DNA of 64,000 nucleotides. It comes from Bacteroidota bacterium (GTDB lineage: Bacteria; Bacteroidota; Bacteroidia; Flavobacteriales; Flavobacteriaceae). The stretch covers positions 293,480 to 357,479 of the forward strand of contig JAHJTN010000012.1 in assembly GCA_018829465.1 (NCBI GenBank), given 5' to 3'. Positions 26,539-35,651 of this stretch are shown piece after piece (within the stretch, counting starts at the first letter, position 1; each line of letters begins with the position of its first letter). The notes beneath the pieces were generated by a model that was not told the DNA's origin, did not search any database, and saw nothing but the letters and a program-made list of their open reading frames with translations. The position numbers and the translations under genes were made by a program.

Positions 26539-27162
26539 TTAGTGGAAGATATCGGGGTTTTTTTGTACCCAAAGCAAAAGGGCGTTTTGAGAAGATTTGA
26601 TGCCCAGTTTTTTGATGATGTTGCTGCGGTGCTTTTCCACCGTGCGTTTGGAGATAAACAAAGCTTCGGCAATGGCGGTAGAAGACCAATCTTTTCCGAG
26701 GTATTGTAAAATTTTGAGTTCGGTGGCGGTTAAGATTTCTTTGGTTTCGTTTACATCGGGCAAAAAAACATGCTCACTAATTTTTTTACTAACGTAAGTT
26801 TCCCCTTTATAAACCTTTTTTATGCAACGGATTAGCTCGTCTAAGGCATCTTCTTTTAAGATATATCCGTGTATGCATTGCCCCACTTCCTTGATGATGG
26901 CTTCTTGTTTGTAGAGGGTAAGGATGATGATTTTTACATCAAGGCCATTTTGTTTACATAATTTGGCTATCTCAATCCCATTCAGTTTGGGCATATCAAA
27001 ATCCAAAATGGCGATTTGAGGTTGGTGTTTTAAAATTTTGTTGTACGCCTGGTTGCCATCAGAGGCAGTACCCACCACCGCGAAGCCGTTTTGCACCAAA
27101 AACATTCGGGTGCCTTGCAAAAGCAAAGGATGGTCGTCCGCTAAAACAAGGGTTGCTTTCAT
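26539..27162 (-). CDS. NarL/FixJ-family response regulator
   Basis: 207 residues. The receiver domain (1 to about 120) has the acidic pocket (LADDH, 7-11), phospho-acceptor Asp54 (AILDFDMP), a Thr switch (IIILTLY) and the conserved Lys (GYILKED). A LuxR-type HTH domain lies at ~140-207 (LTATELKILQYLGKDWSSTA, SKRTVEKHRSNIIKK). It pairs with the sensor kinase directly upstream, overlapping it by 4 bases, so the two are translated together. Likely targets include the neighbouring T9SS gene, but that is inference. Confidence 0.9.
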   Translation of the reverse strand: MKATLVLADDHPLLLQGTRMFLVQNGFAVVGTASDGNQAYNKILKHQPQIAILDFDMPKLNGIEIAKLCKQNGLDVKIIILTLYKQEAIIKEVGQCIHGYILKEDALDELIRCIKKVYKGETYVSKKISEHVFLPDVNETKEILTATELKILQYLGKDWSSTAIAEALFISKRTVEKHRSNIIKKLGIKSSQNALLLWVQKNPDIFH

Positions 27163-30100
27163 GGAAGTGGTAAGCTGATAGTAAGGGTTGTCCCTTTGTT
27201 AGTGATAGATTTGATTTCTGCTACAGCTCCTATATATAGTGCGCGTTCTTGCAGGTTCTTCATCCCTAAATTACCGGTAGTGGCATCTTTTTGATACACA
27301 AAGCCTTTGCCATTGTCTTTCAGTTGAAAAACAATCCGGTCGTTTTTTTTAAATACCTTTAGATTGCAGGCTGTTGCTTGAGCGTGTTTTTCAACATTGG
27401 TGATACCTTCCTGTAACATCCTAAACAGAAAAAGCTTTTTTGGTCCGGAAATTTTTTCAGCCACGGGGTCTATTTCATAAGAGTAAAAAACAGGCGAATT
27501 TTTTTGAAAGCTATCAATTAAATTTTCTATGGATTTAATGAGGCCCAACTGTTCAAACTGAAAAGGGTGCAGGTTGTGCGACATGTTTCGAACATCATTG
27601 AGGGTGTCTTCAAAGAGCTTTACCGTTTCGCTGTCGAGGGCATTGTTACTTTGAGCACGCATTTTGAGCAATAAGATTTTTTGCCCAATGTTGTCGTGCA
27701 ATTCTTTGGAAATACGGACGCGTTCAGCTTCTTCAGATTGCACGATTTCGGATGCGTATTGTGCCTTGAGCAAATGTTTTTTCCTTTTTTCAAAATAAAT
27801 GAGCGTCCCGATGCCCAAAACCAAGAGCGATACGATCAAATAAAACCAAGCGGTTTGATAGAAAAACTGTTGCGCTGAAATGAAGATCTCCATCGGGCGG
27901 CCTATGGTTTCGCCAAGCGGATTTAGGGCTTCAATCTGCAAAGTGTAGTCGCCCGAGGGCAGGTTGAACAAGTTAATATCGGTTTTGTTTTGCAGGTTAA
28001 TCCAGTTTTGATCGTTTAAGCGATAGCGAAAAGACACCTTATCGAGGTCTAAAATGCCAAACAACCCAAAAGACAGTTGTACCGTTTTGTTGTTGGGCGG
28101 GATAAGCAGTTTTTCAACCTTCGCCAAATCGTTTGTTGATCTGATGTTGGTGATGCTGTTGTCTTGGTTTGAATGGGTAATGGAAACCCATCGGAGTTGG
28201 GCCTCTATATGCTTTTTTTCAATTTTGTCGGGATGAAAATAGTTGAGCCCTTTGAGGGTGCCCACCAAGAAATGGCCATCGTGGGTTTTTAAAGCACTGT
28301 AGCGGTTGGCCTCATAAAAACTCAGGCCGTCTGTTTCTGAAAATCTGACGGTGGTTTGCAAATCGGGGTCAAATGCGATGATGCCTTTAAAAGTATTGAG
28401 CCAAATTCGACCGCGGTCGTCAAACAGCATAGTCGCAATGCTCGCGGCCAAGGGGTCTTCAAACAATACAGAAAAAGCTTTGGTATCGGGGTCAAAACGA
28501 TAGAGTTTGCCCGACTGGCTACCCAACAGCAGCCCCAATTTTTCGTGGTAAGCCACCGACATCAAGAAGTTGTCCTTTGGGTTTTCGCCGGGCATAAACG
28601 ATAGCAAGGTGTCATTGGCAAACACCAACAAACCTTCCGTAGCAGCGATATAGAGATTTTTCCCAACTTTGGTGATGGCTTGCATGTCTGCCTTTGGGGT
28701 TCTAACGAGTATCTTATTTTCTTTAAGTTCTTTATCAAACCGCATGAGCCCATGGAACAAAGTGCCATAATAAATATATTGCTCGTTCTCTACCATAGTG
28801 GCAACCGGATAATAAAGAAAGGATGTGATAGCTTTGGATTTTTCATCCACGTAAATAACGCCCTTGTCGTAGTTACTCCAAAATCCGCCTGAGGTTTTAA
28901 AAATCCCTCGGTTTTGACTAATTAAATAACTTTGTCCGTTTAGGCTGAGTTCTATTTTTTTTGTTTCTTGTGTCTTTAGATTAATTTGGTACCACCCCGA
29001 GAAATCGGTGCCTACTAAAACTTCCTCCTCATTCAACTGTAGCATCGATCGGATACTCCGGTCTTCCAGAAAAGTTTTGACGGGCCGTTTTTCAAAATGA
29101 TAATGATGCAGTTTTCCGTTATCGCCAATGAGCAATTCTTTGGTAAGGTCACGCGATATGGTTTCTGCCAACCGATATATGCCTAAGTCTATCCGGATAA
29201 GATCTGTTTCAATCGCCGAGCCTGTTTCTTCAATAACTTGGAGTAACACATTGCCCGTGGGATCGATATAAACCTTCTCTTCCTTAAAAAAATCGTCTTG
29301 GTGGTTTTCGTTAACGCCCTTCAAATTTTGAAGATTCCGCCATTTTTTTGATATTGTATCAAATGCATAATATTCCGGTATTTCATCAAAATGTACGTAG
29401 GTGTTTCCGCCTTGCTTAAACCAAGTGTTAATGCTCAGGTTATAATCCAAATCGCGCTCATCAATTCCCAATTCTGACAAAGTTATATGTCTTATCAGTT
29501 GTCCATCACTACTGTAAAGGTGAACGCCACTGCGGTCGTCCAACAGAAACATATCGTCAAAAGGAATCAGGTGTTCAAAATTTGGATCTACAGCAGTGCC
29601 TAAATCGGCTAAAAAAATACTATTTAAATCCGCTTCCAAACGGTACAGCTTCGTTTGCACGGGGGTTTCAACAAATAACAAATAAGAATCCTTGTAGGGA
29701 AAAAGCGCAACGCTTAGTATATCCTCGCCTTCAGAAAATTCCACTTTTGAAAAAACCAAAGTGTTGGGATTGAGTAAAAAAACCTCAGTGGTTTCCTCCG
29801 ATTTAAACAACACGAAGAATTGTCCGTCTGCCCGTTTGACCATCTCCACCCGGGTAATGGTTGCTTTTTTTAACTTGGGCAATGCAACCGTGTAAAAAGC
29901 AGTTCCGCTGTAGCATTGTATGATGGGCTCCCGAACGTTGATCTCTGTGCCAACTATCTTCAGGCTTTGCCCGGAGATCCATAGCCAACCGCTATTGTCG
30001 TACAGCATGGATTGGGCTTGGTGCACTTCATAGCCTTCTTTAAAACCAAATACCCTTTGGCTGACCCAAACGTCGGGGTCTTTTAGCTGAGCATGTGCAA

Positions 30101-30164
30101 GGTTTTGCCCTAAGCAAAGGAACAAAATCAGCCCGAGGTGTAAAGAAAGATGATTTGGTTGCAA
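27159..30164 (-). CDS. Propeller/Y_Y_Y sensor histidine kinase, HisKA_3 type, TTG start
   Basis: 1001 residues. Signal peptide (ending NLAHAQ), then a ~670-residue periplasmic beta-propeller region with repeats such as GWYQINLKTQET, GKLYRFDPDTKAFSVLFED and GRIWLNTFKGIIAFDPD. A Y_Y_Y domain follows (FRYRLNDQNWINLQ; LPSGDYTLQIEALNPLG, to ~760), a transmembrane helix (~772-791), a HisKA_3 dimerisation domain with phospho-His823 (RISKELHDNIGQ) and a HATPase domain (GITNVEKHAQA; KDNGKGF; GNLGMKNLQERA). The layout matches sensor kinases that detect an extracellular ligand in Bacteroidota; the ligand is unknown. The start codon is TTG: no ATG occurs before the signal peptide, and a -7 box lies 24 bases upstream. 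Confidence 0.9.
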   Translation of the reverse strand: MQPNHLSLHLGLILFLCLGQNLAHAQLKDPDVWVSQRVFGFKEGYEVHQAQSMLYDNSGWLWISGQSLKIVGTEINVREPIIQCYSGTAFYTVALPKLKKATITRVEMVKRADGQFFVLFKSEETTEVFLLNPNTLVFSKVEFSEGEDILSVALFPYKDSYLLFVETPVQTKLYRLEADLNSIFLADLGTAVDPNFEHLIPFDDMFLLDDRSGVHLYSSDGQLIRHITLSELGIDERDLDYNLSINTWFKQGGNTYVHFDEIPEYYAFDTISKKWRNLQNLKGVNENHQDDFFKEEKVYIDPTGNVLLQVIEETGSAIETDLIRIDLGIYRLAETISRDLTKELLIGDNGKLHHYHFEKRPVKTFLEDRSIRSMLQLNEEEVLVGTDFSGWYQINLKTQETKKIELSLNGQSYLISQNRGIFKTSGGFWSNYDKGVIYVDEKSKAITSFLYYPVATMVENEQYIYYGTLFHGLMRFDKELKENKILVRTPKADMQAITKVGKNLYIAATEGLLVFANDTLLSFMPGENPKDNFLMSVAYHEKLGLLLGSQSGKLYRFDPDTKAFSVLFEDPLAASIATMLFDDRGRIWLNTFKGIIAFDPDLQTTVRFSETDGLSFYEANRYSALKTHDGHFLVGTLKGLNYFHPDKIEKKHIEAQLRWVSITHSNQDNSITNIRSTNDLAKVEKLLIPPNNKTVQLSFGLFGILDLDKVSFRYRLNDQNWINLQNKTDINLFNLPSGDYTLQIEALNPLGETIGRPMEIFISAQQFFYQTAWFYLIVSLLVLGIGTLIYFEKRKKHLLKAQYASEIVQSEEAERVRISKELHDNIGQKILLLKMRAQSNNALDSETVKLFEDTLNDVRNMSHNLHPFQFEQLGLIKSIENLIDSFQKNSPVFYSYEIDPVAEKISGPKKLFLFRMLQEGITNVEKHAQATACNLKVFKKNDRIVFQLKDNGKGFVYQKDATTGNLGMKNLQERALYIGAVAEIKSITNKGTTLTISLPLP

Positions 30165-30187
30165 TTGACAATTAGGTTTTATATAAC

Positions 30188-30195
30188 CAAATATA
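30188..30195 (-). promoter_or_regulatory. -7 promoter box of the sensor kinase gene
   Basis: On the minus strand this reads TATATTTG (TAnnTTTG), 23 bases upstream of the TTG start. A TTGCAA further upstream may serve as the -33 region. It supports the TTG start. Confidence 0.5.
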
Positions 30196-30386
30196 CCGAT
30201 AAAATAGATAAAGTTGCAAGCCCGGCTTAAAATAGCAGAACTGAACCCATCAAAAGATGTGGGTCAAATAGGCTGTCCACCTCAGGTTTTGGCATACCAA
30301 AAATACTTGTGCCTAGAAAAAAAATGACAGACAACAGTTGCATCGCAACCAATAAAATGTTTACTTTTCAACATGAAAGTTGAATT

Positions 30387-30803
30387 ATGACTCATAAAAT
30401 TATCGGTCGGTCGGAAACAGCAGATTTTCCCGAATTGGGACTAAGTAATATCCCTGTCAAAATAGACACCGGTGCTTATACCTCGTCTATTCATTATATT
30501 AACCTTCAAGAGAAAGAGGGGGAACTACTTGTTTGGTTTGACAAACTCGCATCTCCGATTCATTTTAAAAACTTTAAAATAGCTAAAGTGAGAAGCAGCA
30601 ACGGAAAGTTGCAAAATCGTTATAAAATTAAGACACAAATGCGTTTCTTTGGCAAAAAATACCGCATACAGATGACCCTTGCCAAACGTACGCGTATGCG
30701 TTTTCCGGTTTTAATTGGAAGAAAATTTCTTTCCAAAAAGTTTTTAGTAGATCCAAGCAAGCAAAATCTCAGCGGTACCAAAAATCCAAAAACAATTTTA
30801 TGA
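30387..30803 (+). CDS. RimB-like retropepsin-type peptidase
   Basis: 138 residues with a retropepsin-like active-site motif DTGAYTSS (Asp27). The conserved [20 protein letters not shown] near 108-127 is the signature of the family long annotated as ATP-dependent zinc protease and now regarded as RimB-like aspartic peptidases. In pseudomonads the RimB protein works with RimK in controlling glutamate tails on ribosomal protein S6. It overlaps rimK by 4 bases (ATGA), a strong sign of joint function. A small inverted repeat, TTCAAC...GTTGAA (30367-30384), ends 2 bases before the ATG. Confidence 0.82.
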   Translation: MTHKIIGRSETADFPELGLSNIPVKIDTGAYTSSIHYINLQEKEGELLVWFDKLASPIHFKNFKIAKVRSSNGKLQNRYKIKTQMRFFGKKYRIQMTLAKRTRMRFPVLIGRKFLSKKFLVDPSKQNLSGTKNPKTIL

Positions 30804-31672
30804 ACATAGCCATTTTATCGAGAAATGCAGGGCTCTATTCTACCAACAGGTTGGTGGAAGCAGCACAAAAACGAGGCCACCACGTTGAAGTCATAGACCC
30901 ACTGAGGTGTGACATTGTCATTGAAAAAAAGAACCCTGAGATTTATTACAAAGGACGGCATTTAGATAACTTTCAGGCGGTGATTCCGCGTATAGGCGCT
31001 TCGGTCACTTTTTACGGAACGGCGGTGGTCAGGCAGTTTGAAATGATGCATGTTTTTACCACGGTAGAGTCGCAAGCTTTAGTACGGTCACGCGATAAAC
31101 TCAGAAGCTTGCAAATCCTCAGCCGTGCAGGTTTGGGTTTGCCCAAAACGGTCTTTACCAACTATTCTAAAAACGTTAGAGAAATCATAGAACATGTGGG
31201 CGGCGCACCGGTCGTCATCAAATTGCTTGAAGGCACACAAGGCTTAGGCGTGGTGTTGGCGGAAACGCAAAATGCAGCTGAATCTGTCATAGAAGCCTTT
31301 AACGGTCTCCAAGCGCGCGTCATTGTGCAGGAATTTATCAAAGAAGCCGGCGGTGCCGATATACGTGCATTTGTGGTAGATGGGCATGTAGTGGGCTCTA
31401 TGAAGCGGCAAGGCAAAGAAGGTGAATTCCGATCCAACCTTCACCGAGGCGGCTCAGCAGAAATCATAGAACTCACAGATGAAGAAGAAGTAACGGCCAT
31501 CAAAGCGGCGCGAGCCATGAGTTTGGGCGTGGCCGGTGTGGACATGTTGCGGTCAGACCGAGGCCCTCTGATTTTGGAAGTCAACTCTTCACCAGGGCTC
31601 GAAGGTATTGAAGCCGCTACGGGCGTAGATATAGCCAAAAAAATCATACGTTATATCGAAAGAAACGTCTAA
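30800..31672 (+). CDS. rimK: RimK-family ATP-grasp alpha-L-glutamate ligase
   Basis: 290 residues, the usual length of RimK. ATP-grasp features: [20 protein letters not shown] near 55, the lid and binding loop [20 protein letters not shown] near 134-153, [19 protein letters not shown] near 185, and the metal-binding segment [16 protein letters not shown] near 255-270. RimK adds glutamate residues to the C-terminus of ribosomal protein S6 and can make free oligoglutamate. Coupled to the peptidase gene by a 4-base overlap and followed after 2 bases by the aspartoacylase-like gene. Confidence 0.92.
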   Translation: MNIAILSRNAGLYSTNRLVEAAQKRGHHVEVIDPLRCDIVIEKKNPEIYYKGRHLDNFQAVIPRIGASVTFYGTAVVRQFEMMHVFTTVESQALVRSRDKLRSLQILSRAGLGLPKTVFTNYSKNVREIIEHVGGAPVVIKLLEGTQGLGVVLAETQNAAESVIEAFNGLQARVIVQEFIKEAGGADIRAFVVDGHVVGSMKRQGKEGEFRSNLHRGGSAEIIELTDEEEVTAIKAARAMSLGVAGVDMLRSDRGPLILEVNSSPGLEGIEAATGVDIAKKIIRYIERNV

Positions 31673-31674
31673 CT

Positions 31675-32643
31675 ATGGCTAAGCTCAACGGATTTAAACT
31701 TTTTGGTGAAAACATTGCGCCCGGCGAAAGCAAAACCATTTACCTCGAAATCGCCAAACTTCATACGACGACCAAACTGAGTATCCCCATTATTGTAGAG
31801 CGTGCCGAGGAGCCGGGACCTGTCATTCTGATTACGGCCGGCATACACGGTGATGAAATCAATGGCATAGACATCGTAAGACAGCTGGTTGCCCAAAAAA
31901 TCAATTGTCCGTTGCGAGGCACTATTGTTTGCATACCTATCGTCAATGTTTTTGGTTTTGTAAATCGTTCTCGGGCATTTCCCGACGGCCGCGACCTAAA
32001 TCGGGTGTTTCCGGGTTCAAAAAACGGATCGTTGGCTTCCAGATTTGCCTATGAGATTATGACCGAAATTCTTCCGAAAGTAGATTATTGTTTAGATTTT
32101 CATACCGGTGGCGCACAGCGCTTCAACGCCCCGCAAATTCGTATCGAATTTGACAACCCCACACTTTACGAATTGGCAAAGCTTTTCAACGCACCTTTTA
32201 CCGTGCACAGCAAAAACCTGGCAAAGACCTTTAGAAACAGTTGCGACAAATTGGGCAAACCCATGCTGCTGTTTGAAGGCGGCAAGTCTGATGACATCAA
32301 CAAAGAGATCAGTCGCCAAGCTATTGAAGGAATCAAACGCGTTCTCAATCATCTGGGGGTTTTATGTGCCCGTGTAAAGGCCAATCCGCCATCGCAACAT
32401 ACTGTTTTTGTCAGCGAAACCCAATGGATTCGTGCCAAAGTTTCGGGTTTGTTTCACAACGAAATCGAGATTGGTCAAAGAGTAAAAAAAGGAACAGTTT
32501 TGGCCAACATTACCGATCCGTATGGCAGTATTTCCAAAAAAATCAAAGCACCGGTTGAGGGTTATGTCATCAACATCAACCATTCGCCCATCGTTTATCA
32601 AGGCGATGCCATTTATCACCTCGCAACACATTGGCAAGCATAA
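31675..32643 (+). CDS. Succinylglutamate desuccinylase/aspartoacylase-family protein
   Basis: 322 residues of the M14-like zinc-hydrolase family. Zinc ligands are visible: GIHGDEINGIDIV (His58, Glu61) and CLDFHTGG (His143); GRDLNRVFPG (105-114) is the usual substrate-binding loop. The C-terminal ~80 residues look like a biotinyl/lipoyl-type barrel (VSGLFHNEIEIGQRVKKGTV, then APVEGYVININHSPIVYQGD). The family removes acyl groups from amino-acid amines or acts on related amide bonds. Next to rimB and rimK it may act on glutamylated products, but the substrate is not known. It starts 2 bases after rimK. Confidence 0.85.
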   Translation: MAKLNGFKLFGENIAPGESKTIYLEIAKLHTTTKLSIPIIVERAEEPGPVILITAGIHGDEINGIDIVRQLVAQKINCPLRGTIVCIPIVNVFGFVNRSRAFPDGRDLNRVFPGSKNGSLASRFAYEIMTEILPKVDYCLDFHTGGAQRFNAPQIRIEFDNPTLYELAKLFNAPFTVHSKNLAKTFRNSCDKLGKPMLLFEGGKSDDINKEISRQAIEGIKRVLNHLGVLCARVKANPPSQHTVFVSETQWIRAKVSGLFHNEIEIGQRVKKGTVLANITDPYGSISKKIKAPVEGYVININHSPIVYQGDAIYHLATHWQA

Positions 32644-32647
32644 AGAG

Positions 32648-33220
32648 ATGGACAAAAAAACACTGAGAAAGCTGTACACAGAAAAAAGAATGTCGCTGTC
32701 TGCCGTTGACAGACAAATTCTAAACGGGGCTATCTTTGAACAACTAAAAACCATACCTATTTGGGGATACCACTTTTATCACGTCTATTTGCCCATTCCG
32801 ACAAAAAACGAACCTGAGACCAATCAAATTATTTCAACACTTTTTACAAGAGGCAAAAAAGTGATAGTTTCTAAAGCTGATTTCACAAACTTTGAAATGC
32901 GCCATTTCTATTTGGAACCAAACACACAGATAGCACCGGGACCCTATCAAATTCCGGAACCCGTGGATGCAACCCCTGCAGATATGCAACATACAGAAGT
33001 GATTTTTGTGCCCCTATTGGCTTTTGATTTGCAAGGTTACCGGGTGGGATACGGCAAAGGTTTTTACGATAGATTTATGGCAATTTGCAAAAAAAACACG
33101 CTTAAAATAGGCATTTCTTTTTTTGATCCTGTGGATGCCATTAAGGACAAGCAACTGACAGATATCCCGTTGGATTATTGCGTGACACCCGAAAGGGTTT
33201 ACAGGTTTTTTGCCGGTTAA
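32648..33220 (+). CDS. 5-formyltetrahydrofolate cyclo-ligase
   Basis: 190 residues from MDKKTLRKLYTEKRMSLSAV. The family core is visible: VYLPIPTKNEPET near 46, the PDVATP-like region around VDATPADM, VPLLAFDLQGYRVGYGKGFY near 122-141 and the C-terminal DIPLDYCVTPER. The enzyme converts 5-formyl-THF to 5,10-methenyl-THF using ATP. Start chosen at 32648, 4 bases after the previous stop; an upstream ATG in the same frame (32522) would overlap the aspartoacylase gene by over 100 bases. Last gene of the rimB-rimK operon. Confidence 0.88.
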   Translation: MDKKTLRKLYTEKRMSLSAVDRQILNGAIFEQLKTIPIWGYHFYHVYLPIPTKNEPETNQIISTLFTRGKKVIVSKADFTNFEMRHFYLEPNTQIAPGPYQIPEPVDATPADMQHTEVIFVPLLAFDLQGYRVGYGKGFYDRFMAICKKNTLKIGISFFDPVDAIKDKQLTDIPLDYCVTPERVYRFFAG

Positions 33221-33364
33221 TCGGTTTCTTTGGTGCGTTTCTTGGCCCGGAAAAATATTTTGATTTTGAAGTGATGCCATCACCGCATTTCTGCGCGCTC
33301 CTTAGAGGTTAAATACAGATTTTATCCAGACCTACGTGTCGCCAAGTTTTTACAAATTAAAAAC

Positions 33365-33372
33365 TATCTTTG
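33365..33372 (+). promoter_or_regulatory. -7 promoter box of holB
   Basis: TATCTTTG ends 4 bases before the holB ATG, so the transcript would be leaderless or nearly so. Confidence 0.55.
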
Positions 33373-33376
33373 AACC

Positions 33377-34534
33377 ATGTTTTACGATGAAATAATCGGT
33401 CATGAAAGCCTGAAAAAACACCTGCAGTTCAGCGTGGAAAACGGACGTATTCCGCACGCTCAAATTTTTTCGGGAGATCCGGGTTCAGGAACACTTTTAA
33501 TGGCACTGGCCTATGCCCAACACCTTTTAGTGAGTCACTTAGAATCGGACACGGCAACCTATCGTCAAAACCTGCAAAAAAGTGAACACCTCACACATCC
33601 GGACTTACACTTTGTGTTTCCGGTGGCAAGCAACCAAGATGTAAAAAGCAAACCCATGTCTGACTTGTTTTTGCCGGCGTGGCGAAAATTTGTAGCCGAA
33701 ACGCCCTACGGAAATGCGTATGATTGGTTTATGCAAATTGGCATCGAAAACAAACAAGGATTTATTGGTGTGGACGAGGCTCAGGACATCGTCAGAAAAT
33801 TGAATTTAAAATCATTTGAAGGCGGGTATAAAGTGATGCTGATTTGGATGGCTGAAAAAATGAATACAGAAACAGCCAACAAACTCCTGAAACTCATAGA
33901 AGAACCCACCGAAAAGACGGTTTTGATACTGGTTTCCCAAGATGCCGCACAGCTTTTGCAAACCATCCAATCCAGGTGTCAACTCGTGGAGATACCCAGA
34001 ATGTCTGAAGCAGTTATAGAAAAAGCCTTGGTTGACAAATACGGGCTCAAAAATTTTGAGGCCTCACAAATAGCCAAAAAAGCGGAGGGCGATTTTCAAA
34101 AAGCCCTACAGTTGCTCACACCTTCAAGCGAAGACGTTTATTTTGAAGCGCTTTTTGTGCGTTGGGTGCGGCTTGCTTTTAGTGCCAAAGGCAATAAAAA
34201 GGCCATTTTAGATCTGCTCAAATGGGCTGAAGAAGTAGCTTCAAAAGGCAGGGAAACGCAGAAGAGTTTTTTGAAATACTGTCTTGAAGTTTTCAGACAA
34301 GCAATTTTATTGAATCAGAATTGTAAGGAATTGGTTTTTTTTGAGTCTAAAGACGCCAAGTTTGATATCAACAAGTTTTCGCCTTTTGTTCATCCGGAAA
34401 ATGTTTTTAGCATCTTTGAATTGATCAAAGAAGCTTCTTTGCACATAGAGCGGAATGGAAATGCTAAAATCGTGTTGACGGACTTGTCCATTAAACTCAC
34501 GCGTTTGTTGCATCAAAAAAACCGGTCGGCATGA
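33377..34534 (+). CDS. holB: DNA polymerase III delta-prime subunit (clamp loader)
   Basis: 385 residues. AAA+ features: IIGHESLKKHLQFSVENGRI at the start, a degenerate P-loop GDPGSGTLLMA (~35-45; the usual Lys is absent, as in other delta-prime subunits that do not hydrolyse ATP), sensor/Walker B-like VMLIWMAEKMNTETANKLLK near 155-174, KLIEEPTEKTVLILVS and the sensor-1 TIQSRCQLVEIPR near 197. It forms the clamp loader with the gamma/tau and delta subunits. Overlaps the next gene by 4 bases. Confidence 0.88.
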   Translation: MFYDEIIGHESLKKHLQFSVENGRIPHAQIFSGDPGSGTLLMALAYAQHLLVSHLESDTATYRQNLQKSEHLTHPDLHFVFPVASNQDVKSKPMSDLFLPAWRKFVAETPYGNAYDWFMQIGIENKQGFIGVDEAQDIVRKLNLKSFEGGYKVMLIWMAEKMNTETANKLLKLIEEPTEKTVLILVSQDAAQLLQTIQSRCQLVEIPRMSEAVIEKALVDKYGLKNFEASQIAKKAEGDFQKALQLLTPSSEDVYFEALFVRWVRLAFSAKGNKKAILDLLKWAEEVASKGRETQKSFLKYCLEVFRQAILLNQNCKELVFFESKDAKFDINKFSPFVHPENVFSIFELIKEASLHIERNGNAKIVLTDLSIKLTRLLHQKNRSA

Positions 34535-34932
34535 TAGATAATATTACTTCGAATATCACAGAAATTCTTATTCTGCTGTTTTTGCTCATCACTTTTTTGC
34601 AATCCGGATTTGATAAACTGCGAAACTGGACCGGCAACTACAACTTTATCAAAACACATTTTGCAAAGACACCTTTGCGAAAATCGGTTCGCTTGTTGTT
34701 ATTGATTATTTTAATTGTAGAATTTTTGGCGGGAATACTCAGTGGTTTAGGCGTATTTGAAATTATTGCTTTCGGAAACCGTGGCTATGGACTTCTGGGC
34801 GCTGTCACCTCTTGTTTGGCACTTTTGATGTTGCTCTTTGGGCAACGTATAGCCAAGGATTATCAAGGCGCTTTAACCATTACTTGCTATTTTATTGTTG
34901 CAATTTTTGGAGTGTTTTTGCTGAATTTTTAA
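34531..34932 (+). CDS. Small integral membrane protein, DoxX/MauE-like
   Basis: 133 residues with four predicted transmembrane helices (ITEILILLFLLITFLQSGF; LLLLIILIVEFLAGIL; YGLLGAVTSCLALLMLLFG; LTITCYFIVAIFGVFLL). The GFDKLRNW after helix 1 is typical of DoxX-like proteins. Function unknown. Translationally coupled to holB by an ATGA overlap, a conserved arrangement in flavobacteria as far as I recall. Confidence 0.65.
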   Translation: MIDNITSNITEILILLFLLITFLQSGFDKLRNWTGNYNFIKTHFAKTPLRKSVRLLLLIILIVEFLAGILSGLGVFEIIAFGNRGYGLLGAVTSCLALLMLLFGQRIAKDYQGALTITCYFIVAIFGVFLLNF

Positions 34933-35016
34933 AGTAGCTTATACTTCCCGTTTGCCCGTTAGGAGGGACGGTTTCACATTAACGATTAACCATCAAAAGT
35001 TTTCTTCGCAAAAAAC

Positions 35017-35046
35017 TTTGAATATCAAATAAAACACTTACTTTTG
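35017..35046 (+). promoter_or_regulatory. Promoter of the rpsP operon
   Basis: A TTTG at 35017-35020 and TACTTTTG at 35039-35046 with 18 bases between them. The expected start near 35052 leaves a leader of about 40 bases that contains the hairpin described next. Confidence 0.65.
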
Positions 35047-35063
35047 CGCCCACATTAATAACC

Positions 35064-35078
35064 GAGGTCGTGTACCTC
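35064..35078 (+). promoter_or_regulatory. Small leader hairpin before rpsP
   Basis: GAGGT-CGTGT-ACCTC forms a 5-bp stem with a 5-base loop in the mRNA leader, ending 14 bases before the ATG. It could be an S16 feedback site, but the stem is short. Confidence 0.3.
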
Positions 35079-35092
35079 AAAATTTAAACATT

Positions 35093-35638
35093 ATGCCAGT
35101 TAAAATCAGATTACAAAGACACGGTAAAAAAAACAAACCTTTTTACTGGATTGTAGCCGCAGATGCACGTTCTAAGAGAGACGGACGCTACCTTGAAAAA
35201 TTAGGAACTTACAACCCCAACACCAATCCTGCAACCATTGACCTCAATATCGACGGTTCGGTAAAATGGCTTCACAACGGTGCCGTCCCTACCGAAACAG
35301 CCAGAGCTATACTTTCATACAAGGGTGTTTTACTTAAACATCACCTTGAAGTAGGTAAAAATAAAGGCGCGTTGACAGATGAGCAAGTTCAGGCAAAATT
35401 TGAAGCTTGGTTGCAAGAAAAAGACAACAAGATTACTTCTAAAAAAGAAAATCTCAGCAAATCTAAAGCAGAAGCTCGAGCAGAAAAATTAGCAGCTGAA
35501 AAAGCAACAAGCGAAAAGCGAAAAGCTGCAGCGGAAGCTGTCGAAGAAACTCCCGCAGACGAAGTAGCGGTTGAAGAAGCTGCTGAAGCACAAACGCCCG
35601 AAGCAACAGACGAAACCTCTAAAGAGGCAGAAGCTTAA
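35093..35638 (+). CDS. rpsP: 30S ribosomal protein S16 with long C-terminal tail
   Basis: 181 residues. The N-terminal ~80 residues are canonical S16 ([33 protein letters not shown]). From ~115 a Lys/Glu/Ala-rich low-complexity tail follows ([20 protein letters not shown]...), as is normal in Bacteroidota, where S16 is about twice as long as in E. coli. First gene of the operon with rimM and trmN6. Confidence 0.96.
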   Translation: MPVKIRLQRHGKKNKPFYWIVAADARSKRDGRYLEKLGTYNPNTNPATIDLNIDGSVKWLHNGAVPTETARAILSYKGVLLKHHLEVGKNKGALTDEQVQAKFEAWLQEKDNKITSKKENLSKSKAEARAEKLAAEKATSEKRKAAAEAVEETPADEVAVEEAAEAQTPEATDETSKEAEA

Positions 35639-35651
35639 TCAATAAAAGCAC

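Noticed and set aside
35064..35078. Known riboswitch in front of rpsP
   Set aside because: The leader is only about 40 bases with one 5-bp stem; no riboswitch core is recognisable.
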